Assembly (NCBI GenBank): GCA_905160935.1
Contig: CAJHZI010000741.1
Coordinates: forward strand, 2,485,001 to 2,549,000
Direction: 5' to 3'
DNA length: 64,000 nucleotides
DNA from: Enchytraeus crypticus
Lineage: Eukaryota; Annelida; Clitellata; Enchytraeida; Enchytraeidae
The first letter of the stretch is position 1. Every line of letters begins with the position of its first letter. Below the pieces are notes generated by a model that was given only the letters and a program-made list of their open reading frames with translations, was not told the DNA's origin and made no database searches. The position numbers and the translations under genes are program-made. Shown here one piece after another: positions 14,166 to 25,590 of this stretch.

Positions 14166-15497
14166 GTAGGATAGAGTATCGCCTCGCAGACTCTAGTTGT
14201 AACCCTGACTAGCTGCTGACGATGATGATGATGATGATGATGTTGTAGTTGTTGTTGTTGTGTGTAGGATAGAGTATCGCCTAGCTGACTCTAGCTGCAA
14301 CCCTCACTTGCTGCAAGCCACTGTGCTCGCTGCGGGACTGGACGGGATAGAGACTAAAGCTGGTACGATCTTGATATAGCGATTATTCCTTTTATCAGTC
14401 TAAACCGCTAAGACTTAGTCTGAGCCTCTAGGCTCTTAATCTAAGCCGGTAAGCTATTCGTCTGAACCGGTAAGCTCTTCGTCTGAACAGTAAGCTCTTC
14501 GTCTGAACCGCTAAGCTCTTTGTCTGAACCGGTAAGCTCTTTGTCTGAACCGGTAAGCTCTTTGTCTGAACCGGTAAGCACTAGTCTGATCCACAAGGCA
14601 CTTACATTGGGAGAAGCTATATAGCTATATATAGGCAAATTATATGATTTAATTATAAAATTAAATTATTTAATTGTATGATTTTGATTTGAATATTTGA
14701 AGTATCTACATTCATTGATACGGTATATGTGATGTCTGCATAAAATGGTTTCTTTCTTTCTTCTTGTTGGACATTTTGGTTCTATTAAACAGATTCATAA
14801 ACTCCATAATTAGATTTTCACAAACTGCACAACTGGATTTTATAGAAATATATCACTGAAAGTTCATCTTCATTCGGTTTTTTAAAAATAGTTTTCATAA
14901 AACATCATGTGCTAAAGTGTCAAAAAACACTAGCGCTTCTTTAGATAGTATCTCTGAGATTCATAATCATTCGCTATAATTCAGACTGTAAACACTTATC
15001 ATCATTGTTTAGATTTAAAGCTATGCTATTTATTTTCAACGTCAGAAAGGACATTCGGTTGGTGAGCGCCGAGGCTTCAGAAAGTGCTACAAAAATTTAA
15101 ACGAACGGAAGTCTCAAATAGGGGATTGACTGATGGATGATATGATGTAGGATAGAGAGGATTTGAGACGGTCCATTCGTATCCCGACCTTAGTTAAACT
15201 GGGATTCAAGGGATGATGATAATGATGATGATGATGATGATTTGGCTTTGTAATATTTTTTATTTTGCAGATCCAGGACCTAGAACAGATTTCGAGGTGC
15301 AGAAGCACCTGGATAAATTCGCACCTATTCCCAAAACCCTGCCGGAAGCTCTGGAGCGTTTAAGTGGATCTCAGTACTTTAGGCAAACTTTTGGCGATCC
15401 ACTGGTTGATGGCTTCCTTTATATAAAACAGAAGGAGTGGAAGGAATACCTGAATCATCTCAGTCAATGGGAACGCGACTACTATCTAAATTGTTAG
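4210..15497 (+). CDS. Glutamine synthetase, GSI/GlnT-like (bacterial type), 10 exons
   Basis: Complete gene. Exons: 4210-4428, 5409-5545, 6743-6852, 8472-8632, 10164-10265, 11115-11181, 12150-12333, 13241-13327, 14268-14362, 15271-15497. Every junction is GT/AG and phases agree; the product is about 462 aa. The ATG has an aagATGG context. Family landmarks in order: GRELGIRYF (about 54-62), [13 protein letters not shown] (about 97-109), VEPEF with a metal-ligand glutamate at the exon 3/4 junction, [20 protein letters not shown] (about 211-230), [20 protein letters not shown] with the metal-binding histidine, [24 protein letters not shown], and a C-terminal WERDYYL. The family ligates ammonia (or an amine) to glutamate with ATP. 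The sequence looks closer to rhizobial GlnT-like enzymes than to usual animal GSII, as I recall those families. Substrate is therefore uncertain: glutamine synthesis or gamma-glutamylation of another amine. Introns are rich in minisatellites; exons 8 and 9 have partial duplicates (13303-13446, 13954-14262). An AATAAA-like signal lies near 15727. Confidence 0.93.
5553..5705 (+). repeat. 15-bp minisatellite just after the GS exon 2 donor
   Basis: About ten tandem copies of gattcaagcaatgct and variants begin within 15 nt of the donor at 5546. The run ends in degenerate copies to about 5780. It is intronic. The repeat reads open as a short low-complexity ORF, which has no significance. Confidence 0.9.
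6857..7160. repeat. (CAT)n microsatellite after the GS exon 3 donor
   Basis: Imperfect CAT/CAC/CGT triplets run for about 300 nt directly after the donor at 6853. They generate long His-rich and Met-rich open frames on both strands that are artefacts. A second, shorter CAT tract with interruptions occupies about 7290-7415. Confidence 0.95.
7760..8335 (+). mobile_element. CR1-like LINE (family LINE-C), 5'-truncated 3' end
   Basis: The plus-strand translation gives the typical C-terminus of CR1/L2-type non-LTR reverse transcriptases: a variable stretch, then [19 protein letters not shown] (about 8008-8064), with a frameshift or stop before the last helix. The 3' UTR ends with aagtgttcgatgttgtcatg and a GTT/ATT-rich tail at about 8305-8325. 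This copy defines a family whose 3' ends recur at 1205, 2540, 2610, 20105, 24905, 31130 and 34660. It lies in GS intron 3 and is long dead. Confidence 0.8.
8700..8925 (+). repeat. SINE-like repeat with (GATT)n tail
   Basis: A tRNA-like head (ggatgaccgagtgcatgag, then a pseudo-anticodon arm and a degenerate B box) is followed by a body containing gctgacgtccctgacattgc and gaaccggacgttaaattctt, then GATT repeats. The body end recurs at 57375-57450 with an ATT tail (cggacgttaaaccttc), supporting an interspersed family. It lies in GS intron 4. Confidence 0.6.
9190..9535 (+). mobile_element. RTE-like LINE fragment (family LINE-B), C-terminal part
   Basis: The plus strand encodes, with one stop, the C-terminal segment of a non-LTR retrotransposon protein: [19 protein letters not shown], then [14 protein letters not shown]. 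It ends in the family tail gcacagtgagagagg. Related fragments lie at 13800-13925, 25595-25830, 50880-51365 and 58770-58890. It is 5'-truncated and inactive. Confidence 0.75.
9760..10158 (+). repeat. GTACTGTATT/GTACTGCACT minisatellite running into the GS exon 5 acceptor
   Basis: About 400 nt of alternating ten-nucleotide words (gtactgcact, gtactgtatt, gtactgtatg). It ends only a few nt before the acceptor tag at 10161-10163, so the polypyrimidine region of that acceptor is made of repeat DNA. The long Cys/Tyr/Leu-rich open frames here on both strands are repeat artefacts. A degenerate stretch of similar words occurs at 52940-53200 upstream of an SBNO exon. Confidence 0.95.
10477..10651. mobile_element. 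hAT-like MITE, 175 bp
   Basis: The left end reads cagtggttaaa and the right end is its near-perfect inverse (tttaactactg). These are CAGTGG-type termini as seen in hAT non-autonomous elements. The flanks gatgtacg and atcgtacg resemble an imperfect 8-bp target duplication. The interior is GC-richer than its surroundings and non-coding. It lies in GS intron 5. Confidence 0.65.
11270..11500 (-). repeat. tRNA-derived SINE (family SINE-C), reverse orientation
   Basis: The complement shows a tRNA-like head with box A (agcgtaggggtaacgtcatg) and box B (gggttcgaatcccagccgc). A body of about 130 nt follows, ending in a segment whose plus-strand form is gtaaacacgc...gtgaaatgatcaac. A second copy, split by an insertion, is at 19463-19925; fragments are at 30463-30500 and 31005-31110. 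Confidence 0.75.
11510..11715 (+). repeat. 21-bp minisatellite in GS intron 6
   Basis: About ten copies of a 21-nt unit containing agaaagctgcacttagtc run immediately downstream of the SINE-C copy. They do not touch an exon. Confidence 0.9.
12335..13093 (+). repeat. 22-bp minisatellite starting at the GS exon 7 donor
   Basis: More than 30 copies of gtgtggtctaggtgtagtgt plus ag begin a few nt after the donor at 12334 and run for about 750 nt. The unit does not include exon sequence, but it abuts the donor. Confidence 0.95.
13303..13446 (+). repeat. Duplicated GS exon 8 3' end with its splice donor
   Basis: The exon 8 end and donor (gctgataacaggttctt at 13317-13333) recur at about 13417-13446 as aactgataacaggttcttaa. 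Between them lies a short inverted pair (aacgtcctttt / agggacgtt) around aaggatgatgtcagg-like sequence. If the second donor were used, the frame would read through 13328-13430 and meet TGA just before the decoy donor. The first donor gives the conserved protein, so I take that as used. Confidence 0.75.
13800..13925 (+). mobile_element. LINE-B fragment
   Basis: Short, degraded match to the LINE-B C-terminus ([15 protein letters not shown]) followed by the family end ccatggacctgtcagtagca and gagagtga. It lies in GS intron 8. Confidence 0.6.
13950..14262 (+). repeat. Three decayed partial copies of GS exon 9 with acceptors
   Basis: The exon 9 start (ag then atagagtatcgcc) occurs at 13954, 14038 and 14170 before the functional copy at 14268. 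Each copy is preceded by an AG acceptor. The later three stand behind GTT-repeat tracts, and each partial copy is followed by GAT/GAC or GTT repeats. Copy 2 keeps [15 protein letters not shown]. Copy 3 keeps [12 protein letters not shown]-like sequence but ends in TAG. Starting at copy 2, the frame stays open through the microsatellite into copy 3 and stops there. Only copy 4 carries the rest of the exon and a donor. Confidence 0.85.
14440..14585 (+). repeat. 24-bp minisatellite in GS intron 9 with donor-like sites
   Basis: About six copies of a unit containing gaaccggtaagctctt, each holding a GGTAAG that resembles a 5' splice site. It lies about 80 nt after the exon 9 donor and contains no exon sequence. 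Confidence 0.85.
15040..15240 (+). repeat. Composite SINE with LINE-A tail
   Basis: It begins with aacgtcagaaaggacattcg and ends with aactgggattcaaggg and a GAT run that stops 30 nt before the last GS exon. It belongs to the family described at 1857-2140. Confidence 0.75.
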
Positions 15498-18400
15498 CTT
15501 AATTCGGATTGGTAGATAATGCAGACGTGTTCATATGTAGTAGAATGTTTTTGTAATTCGTCGTTATTGGCAAATATAAATTTTAATGTTAAATTATTGT
15601 TAATAACTAAACTAAAAGTCTGCATTTTTTTAAAGTACGTATTGGTCTCAGATATAATCACTAGATGAATATTTGTGGTTAAAACTCTGATGGATTAGAA
15701 ATTTAGTTATTAAATTATTTACAATTAATAAATTAAAATACGTAAGTATGTCATTAATATAAATAGATAGTAGTCTAAATCAATGTAGACGCACAGTGTT
15801 TGTTATCAATTATATCATTTACGTGTATGTGTTTTAACTTAAAACGTTTATTGTTTTAGAGAGTGTATCCTCAAGTCCAAGCTTGCTATGATTATAATTT
15901 ACAAGAATATTGCACAATCAGATGAATACGCCAGTACTATGCAATATATGCAAGTTAATGAGGGCTTATGTTAAATAGCTCTTCATCTTATGCTGTTAAC
16001 GTTAGACTCTGACTACAAAAGTACTATATTAGTCCTAGTGCATCCAAACGCTGCCAAAAGTAACCATATGCTGAAAAAGAATTGATCAAACCCAGTGCAG
16101 AACCATTTGATCATGATCATTGCAACGACCTTGATAATTTTGACAAAATGGGATTCTCGAATATTATGCAAAAAAGAAGGAAATTACAGACATGGACGCA
16201 GACTGGAGAACAACTCTTTTTCAGATTGGTGGTGCTGCTAACGTAACGGTAAAATGTACTCTTTGAGCAGTAGGAAGGTCAGTTATATATCAGCATTACG
16301 ATGGAGTTAAAGAGCGAAGAATGTGAGACGAACTCGTAAACAAGAGCTTTGGGGTGTCAAGGTTTTCCAGTCTTGACAATATTAGATGTCAACGGCTCAA
16401 TCATGTACAATATGTTATGTTCAGAGATGGTAACCAACGAGAGATTTAAGGAGATCAATTGAAAGAGATGGACTCTTTAAAATAATTACAGTAAACGATT
16501 ATCTAAAAGTATACAGCACGGAGAGGATTGGTTTTAGAAAGATTGCTAGATCAAGGAATTCTAGAAGTCAACCTCAGAATGATTTAAACAGTACCTTATT
16601 TTATGTATAGGTAGAATAAGTAAGTTATAGAAAAATTAGGCGCTAAATATGAACCAGTGCATTTTGTGACCTTAGAAGTTGGAACGATGATATAAACGAT
16701 GTTGATATTATTAAGCAAATAATGATTAAACGATTATCTAAAAGTATACAGCACGGCGAGGATTGGTTTTAGAAAGATTGCTAGATCAAGGAATTCTAGA
16801 AGTCAACCTCAGAATGATTTAAACGATGATATTAAGGCCTATATTCTATTTAAGGGTATTAACAATAATCACAAATCTTTCAAAGAATGGTACGGTATGT
16901 TTTGCATAGAGCACTGTCCAAATCACTGGAACACTCTTAGTAGTATAATTTTATACGATCCTTTTCTCAGTCAAATCTCATGAAGCTAGATGCAACAAAA
17001 TTTGTGTTACTTATATCACGTTAGGCACATTATGCACATAAATCTAGCCTTTTTGAGTATCAACAGTAATACATATTCAATATTATGTAGAACCAAGAAC
17101 GTAATTTTGCGAGATGCCAGAGAATAAGTTTACAAAGTAATAGAGTCAGGAGAACTATAATTTCTGAGTACCTTTGGTTATTGAGGTGCTTAATAGAAAT
17201 ATCTGACGGTAGATATGCAAAGACCGCAATTAACTAAAAAGCATGTCGAAGAAACAGGAAAGTTGAAACCTAGTATAACTTAGAGCAGCACAGCTAATAT
17301 TGATAACGTCTCTTGGGATGGGATAAAAGAAAGAATGTTGACTCGATGATATTCGGTTGTGACCGAAAAGTACTGATGATTGGAATGCCGTTAGATTATA
17401 AGTCTATAGACTCGTGAAGCAATCGCCATAGTCAATTTTTATGACTTGAATAAGTTTGCTGTAAGCTGTTTGAATCATTTACGCCTTGTTTGCAGTATCG
17501 GCATTTATCGCTGCTTAGGAACGTGTATATGTTGATTTGTTATTTAGAAAATAAGTTTTGTTTCATTTTTATGGCTTGTTAATTTTTATTTACTTTCGTG
17601 CTTGTGCAATATTGTCAATCTATTATAATTTGATATTCATACTGATGGTAAAATCAATTCTTCAACGCAAACGTACTCGAAAAGTAGGACGCTAAGCTTT
17701 TTTAATATCGTTGTATTTTTATGGCCTATTGGTTTGGAGAGCTGCTTTACTAGCTTCTTTATGAAATTTATGTTGAAGACAAGTAGGCCTGTTTCTAGAC
17801 TACTATAGCGTACTTGTTTGTGTTGACAACTAGACTACTATGTAACTGGTATCGTATTGATTAGGAATCATTCAATCAAAGTGGTTAAAGTTAGCAGTCA
17901 GCCATAAAACAGAACTCAGAACTCTTTCTTTATCCGTCGTCTTTAATAAGAACTTTTAGTCCATCCCCCATTCTTTTCTCATAGAGCCATAATTAACTGA
18001 ACAATAGAATCTCAAATCACTAAAGCAAATTGTTTAAAATAGTTTCAATGTCTACGTAAAGAACTGACTACCCCTCTTAGTAAGTTGCTTTAACCACTTC
18101 ACAGGTGAACTAAGATGTAATGCTGTTGTGTAGTAAGCATGTCGGTGTGATTTATTATTCGATAGAACTCTAATCTGTAAACCTTCATAATATATATGTA
18201 CATATTGTACATCTAACTCGATCTGTTGAGGAAACAGATATGAATTCTTTCATAAATAGAGTTAAAATTAAAATTATATAATGAAACCAAAAATCATTGA
18301 CTTCATCATAAACTCAATAATCAGTATAAATCAGTAAATTTTAGTTTATTTTGTTCATGCAGAATTGCAAAGTAGGCTTACATATATTGATAGATCGTTG

Positions 18401-18640
18401 AATCCTAATTTAAATAAATACTGCTAAATTATGTATCTTCGAATACATAATTTACTACAAAAAAGTTACTACAGAAGCACAAAATAATAAGTATTAATAA
18501 TAATATCCATAAATAAATGGACTTAGAAGAGCTGAACTTTATGGTTTTGTAATAAACCTATAAATTAGATACTGATAACAAAACTTTCAGTTTGTATAAA
18601 ATGTATTCTCTAGATTTCCAGACTGGTGTTAAACCCATCA
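15498..18640. other. Spacer between GS and MRPL45; degenerate repeat DNA
   Basis: No conserved exon was recognised. A block of about 95 nt (16493-16590) is repeated directly at 16731-16825 (key word tatctaaaagtatacagcac). The piece at 16830-16980 reads open on the plus strand as a short peptide (KGINNNHKSFKEWYG) that I cannot assign. The rest is AT-rich. The region may be a decayed mobile element. Confidence 0.4.
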
Positions 18641-18641
18641 T

Positions 18642-18880
18642 CATCTTCTTCCACAGAATCCCAGTTTAGCTAGGGTTGGGATACGAATAGACCTTCTCTA
18701 TTCCTCTCTGTTAAACTTATCTTCCATTCGTTTTAGAAAAACATTTTGTAGCCTAGGCACTCACCAACCGAATGCTATTTCTGACGTAGGTTTGGATCTT
18801 AGTGCTTTGTCGCCTTTTAGGATACGAGCTGACCAAGTTTGCCTATTCTTCAGCAACCCGGACACAACAAGGGTTTTTGA
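18642..18880 (-). repeat. Composite SINE with LINE-A tail, reverse orientation
   Basis: Same family as 1857-2140: a reverse-oriented tail (atcccagtttagctaggg) at the low end, then accaaccgaatgctatttct, and the head near ctattcttcagcaacccgga at the high end. Confidence 0.75.
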
Positions 18881-19140
18881 ACACATAATTCCTGCCACTT
18901 AATATATAATTGCTGATATATTTTTGTTAGCAAATGCTATAATATAATAGTAACTGTTGAACATTATTTTTAAGTAAAACATATTAGTATGATATTAAAT
19001 TATCTATCAGTATGTACTAGCAGTTACTGCACTCACCTCCTATATTATACATTTTCGTTATAAATATTTATTTCAGTAAAATATCAGTATTTTCGTATTA
19101 ACAAACTGTCAGCATTGTTAAAATCTCTCAGTCCAATTAA

Positions 19141-20046
19141 TTACACATTAGCTACTATTTGTTTATCTTTGCTTGGCTCCGCCTTAATATCCACAGGCCC
19201 CGCCTCTCCTGATCCCTCATTGGCTGGCTGCTCCTCGGCCACACCCTCCTCTTCCTTGAAGACCGGCTTCCTCAAGGAGCGCAGGATTGTGGATGCTGCG
19301 GACGTTGACCACTCCGGAGTGATTTTCCCGTGTATTCTCCACTTGCCGTACTCATCAGCGAGATGTTTTTCGAACACAACATACTCCAGACAATCCTTCA
19401 TTAGCGTCTCACTGCCATACATCAGTCTGCCAAATCTATCATACACTGCCAGTATCTGAAAAAAGTAAACACGCGTTATAGTGAAATGATCAGAAAGGGC
19501 ATTCGGTTGGTGAGCGCCTAGTCTCCAATAATTGCCACAAAACTTAAACGAATGGATAAACTTCAAACTGGAGAAAGTCTATTCGTATCCCGACCCTGGT
19601 TTAACTGGGATTTAAGGGAAGATGATGATGATGATGATGATAATGATAGTGAAATGATCAACTATGTTGATATCTGTCACTTTTAATACCACATGTTTAA
19701 ACCGTTAGGCAATTTAGACCATTTTCCGTATAACCAGTCTAGTGAATTTCCGACATTTCGCTCTCAGATCAGCACGGCTGGGATTCGAACCAACGAGGAT
19801 TAAATTCACCTCAGGATCTGTCATCTAAAACTTCATGACGTAACTTTTTTTATTTAATCAATTTATCACAACATACAGAATAATAAGTCAAAAAAGTTAC
19901 CCCTACGCTATTAGGATATTCAATCAATTAAGACATTGAACCAATCAATCAAGTAATCACCTAAATCTGTCCGTCAATATGTTCTTAAATTAAATAGGAT
20001 GTTTTTTGTTCGTTTCCTAACTCAAATGTGACGTCGGAGGCTTGAG

Positions 20047-20104
<58 letters not shown>

Positions 20105-21090
20105 CAATTAGAGTGCTACAGTCATCAATGACAACATCGAGCACTATTGAGACAAAATCAAGCCGGCAAACAAAAAGGTCTAAAAACGGTGCAAATTCCA
20201 AAATCTAGAAAATCAGTCCAAAGTAAAGGGAATTAAAGAAAAGGACGTGGGTGTCACTTAGTGACGAACAGATCGATCAAAAAAATATAGCAGACAGCAA
20301 GGCTTCAGAAAATCATGTCTTCACGATTAGTAACAGACACTGAACCTATCAATTCAGTATTTCAAATTAATTTACTATTAGTATACTTCAATATTTTTGA
20401 AGTTTGAATATCGTCAGCAACCTTACACAGTGAGAACTTTAGTGAGAGTCAGTCAAGAGAGGCTCTAAGCAGTTGTCTTCAGTGGAACAAAACTATTTAG
20501 TAGTACAGGGCGAACAGTAACCTTTAGGTAGGGTATCACAGCAAGAACAATAGAAGTCACAATAACTTATCATATACTACTGGAAGGGTAGTCAAAGATA
20601 AAGCTAGTGATACCAATCACAAGTCTGTTTGCTGTCCTCCCATGTAACAAATCGCCTTCAAATGAGCAGAGTATAAACAAAGAAGAACTTCTAAATATTT
20701 CAGTTCGATTTTCCGCACTTTCAAAAAACACAATAAAGTTTTTCGACTGAATAACGTTTTGTTTTTAAGCTACAACTAAGAGGGAGCCGTGTAAATAAGC
20801 ACGTGTCGCAGAAGGCGACATAAAAACTGGATTCAAACCAACTTAGAAAGTGCATTCGGTTGTTGAGCGCTTAGGCTCCAGTAATTGCCACAGAAATTTA
20901 AAAGAATCTAAACTTTAACGAATTAAAGCTAGAGAGAGGTAGACCACAATTGACTTGGGGTGCGGTAATTAAAAAGGACATGAAAAATAGTGAATTGACT
21001 GATGATAAGGTGTGGGACAGAGAGGACTGGAGAAAATCTATTCGTAACCCGACTCTGGTTAAGCTGGGATTTAAGGGAAGATGATGATGA

Positions 21091-21166
<76 letters not shown>

Positions 21167-21223
21167 AGATACATGTATGTATATATATATACATGTATAT
21201 ATATATTATATATTATATATATC

Positions 21224-21263
<40 letters not shown>

Positions 21264-22704
21264 GAACATTTTCTACATTTTCGACCCTGGCTAAGCTGGG
21301 ATTAAAGGGAAGTTGACGATGATGATGATGATGATGATTACTTAGAGGGAGCACTGAGGAACCTGTTTGGTGTGGAGCCGGACAGTGACTTGAGCATAGA
21401 GGTTTTCTTTACTGATCATCTCTGACGTCCTCACGTGCACGACACGAGGCGGCTCCAGCGACTCCACGTAGCGCCATCTGACGGTCCTCAGGTCCATCTT
21501 CCACGTCATCTCCTACACATCCATCATGATACCTAGCACTCATTCTACACATTCATCATGATATCTAGCACTCATCCTACACATCCATCATGATATCTAG
21601 CACTCATCCTACACATCCATCATGATACCTAGCACTCATTCTACACATCCATCACGATATCTAGCACTCATTCTACTGGCCTATATCTACTATGATAAAT
21701 AGGACAATCTTCAAGAGAAGCACATCCAAGATAACATTATCCAATTTAACAAATGCTGACTAGATGTAGCAACATTTTTCCTTAATTATGTTTATGAAGA
21801 TAATTTATTTTATAATTTATGAGGATTATGATGAGAGATTGAGGAACGCCTCGTGGCGCAGTTGGTAGAGAGCTCGCCTCTTGAATGAGAGGTAGCAAGT
21901 AGAAGTAAACTTCTACAAGAGAGATTTACACAATTAATAATAGGTAAAAACAAATTTCGTAAAAAGTAAAGAATTATATATGATAATTGAGATCACATTA
22001 TTTAATACCACTATAAATTTGCAAAAGATTACAATAATAAAGATCTTCCGAAATGTATTTATTTTAAGACTTTATATTAAGACAATTATTGATACTACGA
22101 GAGTAATATAGAAGGATTACAATAGCATTTCTCAACATCGTTGATCAGAGCTTAGATATAAGTTTCAGAGCTTTGTTAGTCACAAATTCAGCAGAACTAT
22201 AGAGACTCTATGCCCCTGGTCTTCAATAAACCAACGTCATATTTACAATGCACGCACACAACTAGATGTTTATTCATATACATTGCGACTACAGAAGCAG
22301 AGAGGAGGACAAAAAATTAAATGTCAGCTTTAACTAAACTACTAGAAAGCGTTACAATTAATTCTGAGAGAATAACTCACAGGATAGGCTCTCTCTGTAA
22401 CAAGATCATGCAGTCTATCTTCATTCTTCTTTATGCTGCGCAATACATTATTAACACTAACAATAGCAAACTCAAAGAGAAATTATAAAATATGAAGACA
22501 TTTATTGATTCTACGATAGGCAATATACTAAATCTAATTACTCTTAACAGCTCAGAAATTACGTATAGCAATGAGTAAATGAAATAACAAATACTTTCTA
22601 ACATTTTTATTCATAAATTACTATTCATATTAAAATATTACATATACAGATAATTACAAAAGTTATACTCTGAAAGATAGTACATAAATTTATACATTTA
22701 TATA

Positions 22705-22750
<46 letters not shown>

Positions 22751-22751
22751 C

Positions 22752-22828
<77 letters not shown>

Positions 22829-22909
22829 GTATATATATATATTTATACACACACACACACACAGTAAAAAATACAATAAATAAATTTAAAAAATACTAAT
22901 TTCATTATA

Positions 22910-22983
<74 letters not shown>

Positions 22984-23439
22984 AAGAAAAAGAGGAAGAC
23001 ATAGGACTACGTGATTCAACACGATCAACAGATATTTGATAACATTGAACATTTCATGAAAAGTGGCAGAAACGAATGGAGGAATGTTGCCGCCTTATGT
23101 TCTGTTCAGAACGCAAGGAACTGATGATGATGATGATGATGATGACACATAGAACATGACAATGTTAACTTCATGAGCAGGTGATGATGATGATGATGAT
23201 GATGATGAAGATGATGATGATGATGATAACGATGCTAACTTCATGAGCAGATGATGAGCCTCCACGTAGATCTCCAGAGCCTGTTCAGCAAACTCCCTCG
23301 TGTCAAAGTTCTCATCAAACTGTCGAATCTTCCTCACCTGCATGTACGACTTTCCTTTCTTCTCCAACTCTGTTACTTTCTGCTTAGCTCCCTACAAGTA
23401 GTCAACCAATCAAGTAATTACATTTGAAGTAACAGTTCT

Positions 23440-23485
<46 letters not shown>

Positions 23486-25555
23486 TAGAGGGGGAGAGAG
23501 AGATAGGGAGGGAGAGGGAGAGAGAGAGGGAGAGAGAGAGAGAGAACTCTTTTTGTCTTAGAGACAGTGCATGTGCATATGGTGTGGATGTGTGTGTATT
23601 CCTTTGTTTAAACTGCTTACTGTGCGGCACACATTGTAGCATTGCAAAATATAGTTTTACCGTTGATGGCACACAGTGCAGCCATCCAGGCATCAGATAA
23701 CAAATTTCTATAAGAATTCCGATATTATATCAGGGCACCAACATTAACATGCTGTCATGGTTTTCAACATTATCATGGTATAAATGACATTCATCATGGT
23801 ATAATGACATTATCATAGCATGACATTATCATGGCATCACAATCGCGGTATCGTGACATTATCACGTAGACTGACCTAGGTTTGAACCCATACTCGTAAA
23901 TCACTGGTGAAGAACCATGATACTCAAACCAATTCAATCAATAGTCAACCAATGTAGATATAATTCTGGCCCCTAACCCGGAAATTATGACAAAGTCGTC
24001 CTGAACATGCCACTACAGATATTATGAATTCACCTGTAGACGTCCGCATATTCTAAGATTAACGAGAAAATGACATCCATAACAGTGCAAATTGTTTATC
24101 CGATGTAAGAGAGTCAAAAGACAGACTACAGGCAACGTCCAGTCCAAATCTTTTGGAAGAGAATTTAAAAACTTATATTATTTCTAATTGCTAAATCATA
24201 AAATTGACATTTTAAAAAAGCAAATAAAAATTAGTATTAAGAGTACCTGGCCAGATATTAGAGAAGCAGAGCCGTCTCCTTCAGGTGGAACATACGCTTC
24301 AAACACTGTATCTGTCGATATCATCAAACCATTCAACTGATATATTAATACAATGTCTCTGTCTATCTAGTATTCTGTCAAAGCAGGTTCAAACTTTGAG
24401 GTATATATTCATACTCAGAGTCTGCCCTCACGCTCCACAGATCAAGAAGTTATTCTCTAAACAAAAGGCTATGACTCATCTATGCCCTATGTAGCCTGAC
24501 ATTAATTTATAGAATTTTAGTGCATATCAATGGTGGAGTATGTAAACATACACCAATGAAAGAAATGAATGATATAATTCTACTCACTAGTACTGGCAAT
24601 GATGATGTAATTCTACTCACTAGTACTGGCAATGATGATGTAATTCTACTCACTAGTACTGGCAATGATGATGTAATTCTACTCACTAGTACTGGCAATG
24701 ATGATGTAATTCTACTCACTAGTACTGGCAATGATGATATAATTCTACTCACTAGTACTGGCGATGATGATGTTTCGCTCCTGATGAACACGTGGAGGCA
24801 GAATTCCTCTCCGCTTCATCTCTGTTCTCATCTCATCCGGAGTCATTCTCGACTCTCTTCTCATCTTCTCAAAGTCAGGCAGCTCTATCTATACACCAAG
24901 ACAGCGACAACAACCATTAGAGTGCTACTGTACTGACAACATCGGGCACTTAGGAACCAATGCTAACCTGATGATTAATGTAAATCTTCTTTAATGATCC
25001 AAAAACGGTGCAAACCCAATACCCGATGAGTCAATCCTAAGATAAGGATTAACTTAAGGAGGTTAAAACAGCCATTACTAATGAGCTTGATTTAAAATAG
25101 GATACAATATTATCAACTATCCGTTATTGCTAGATGCAAAGACTAGTTTTATGATCAATCTTGAGAAACAATAAATGTTTATAATACCAATGAATCGATT
25201 TTACTTAGAACTCCATTTGGCAAAGAGCTTTGCCAATGTAAGCAATTTAACTTACTTAACATATTTTTGCATTCACCAACAAAAACTTTAAAACGCAATG
25301 TCAAGTTGTCTCAATAATTAGGAAAAACACTCCAAGCTATCTCACAATATGATAACTGAATTTTCATTATGTTATTACAAATTGTTAAAGTAGAACATTT
25401 TACATTTTGTCTTACAATCAATCACCAGCATTTGGAGTCTAAAGTCATGATTCTTAGTCAAAGTCATGATTCAAAGTCCAAACAAAAAAAATTAATAGGC
25501 ATTAATATTAAAAGTTTTTAAAACATTAATATTAAAAACATACAACAGTCAAATT

Positions 25556-25590
<35 letters not shown>

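Noticed and set aside
21843-21910. Candidate tRNA gene
   Set aside because: A box A is present but no box B or acceptor-stem pairing; likewise the tRNA-like heads at 3690, 8700, 11400, 33500, 35640 and 36000 are SINE parts.
24507-24936. Repeat-rich ORFs of 94 and 138 codons
   Set aside because: They read through the 33-bp donor array; the genuine coding part is MRPL45 exon 3 (24888-24753).
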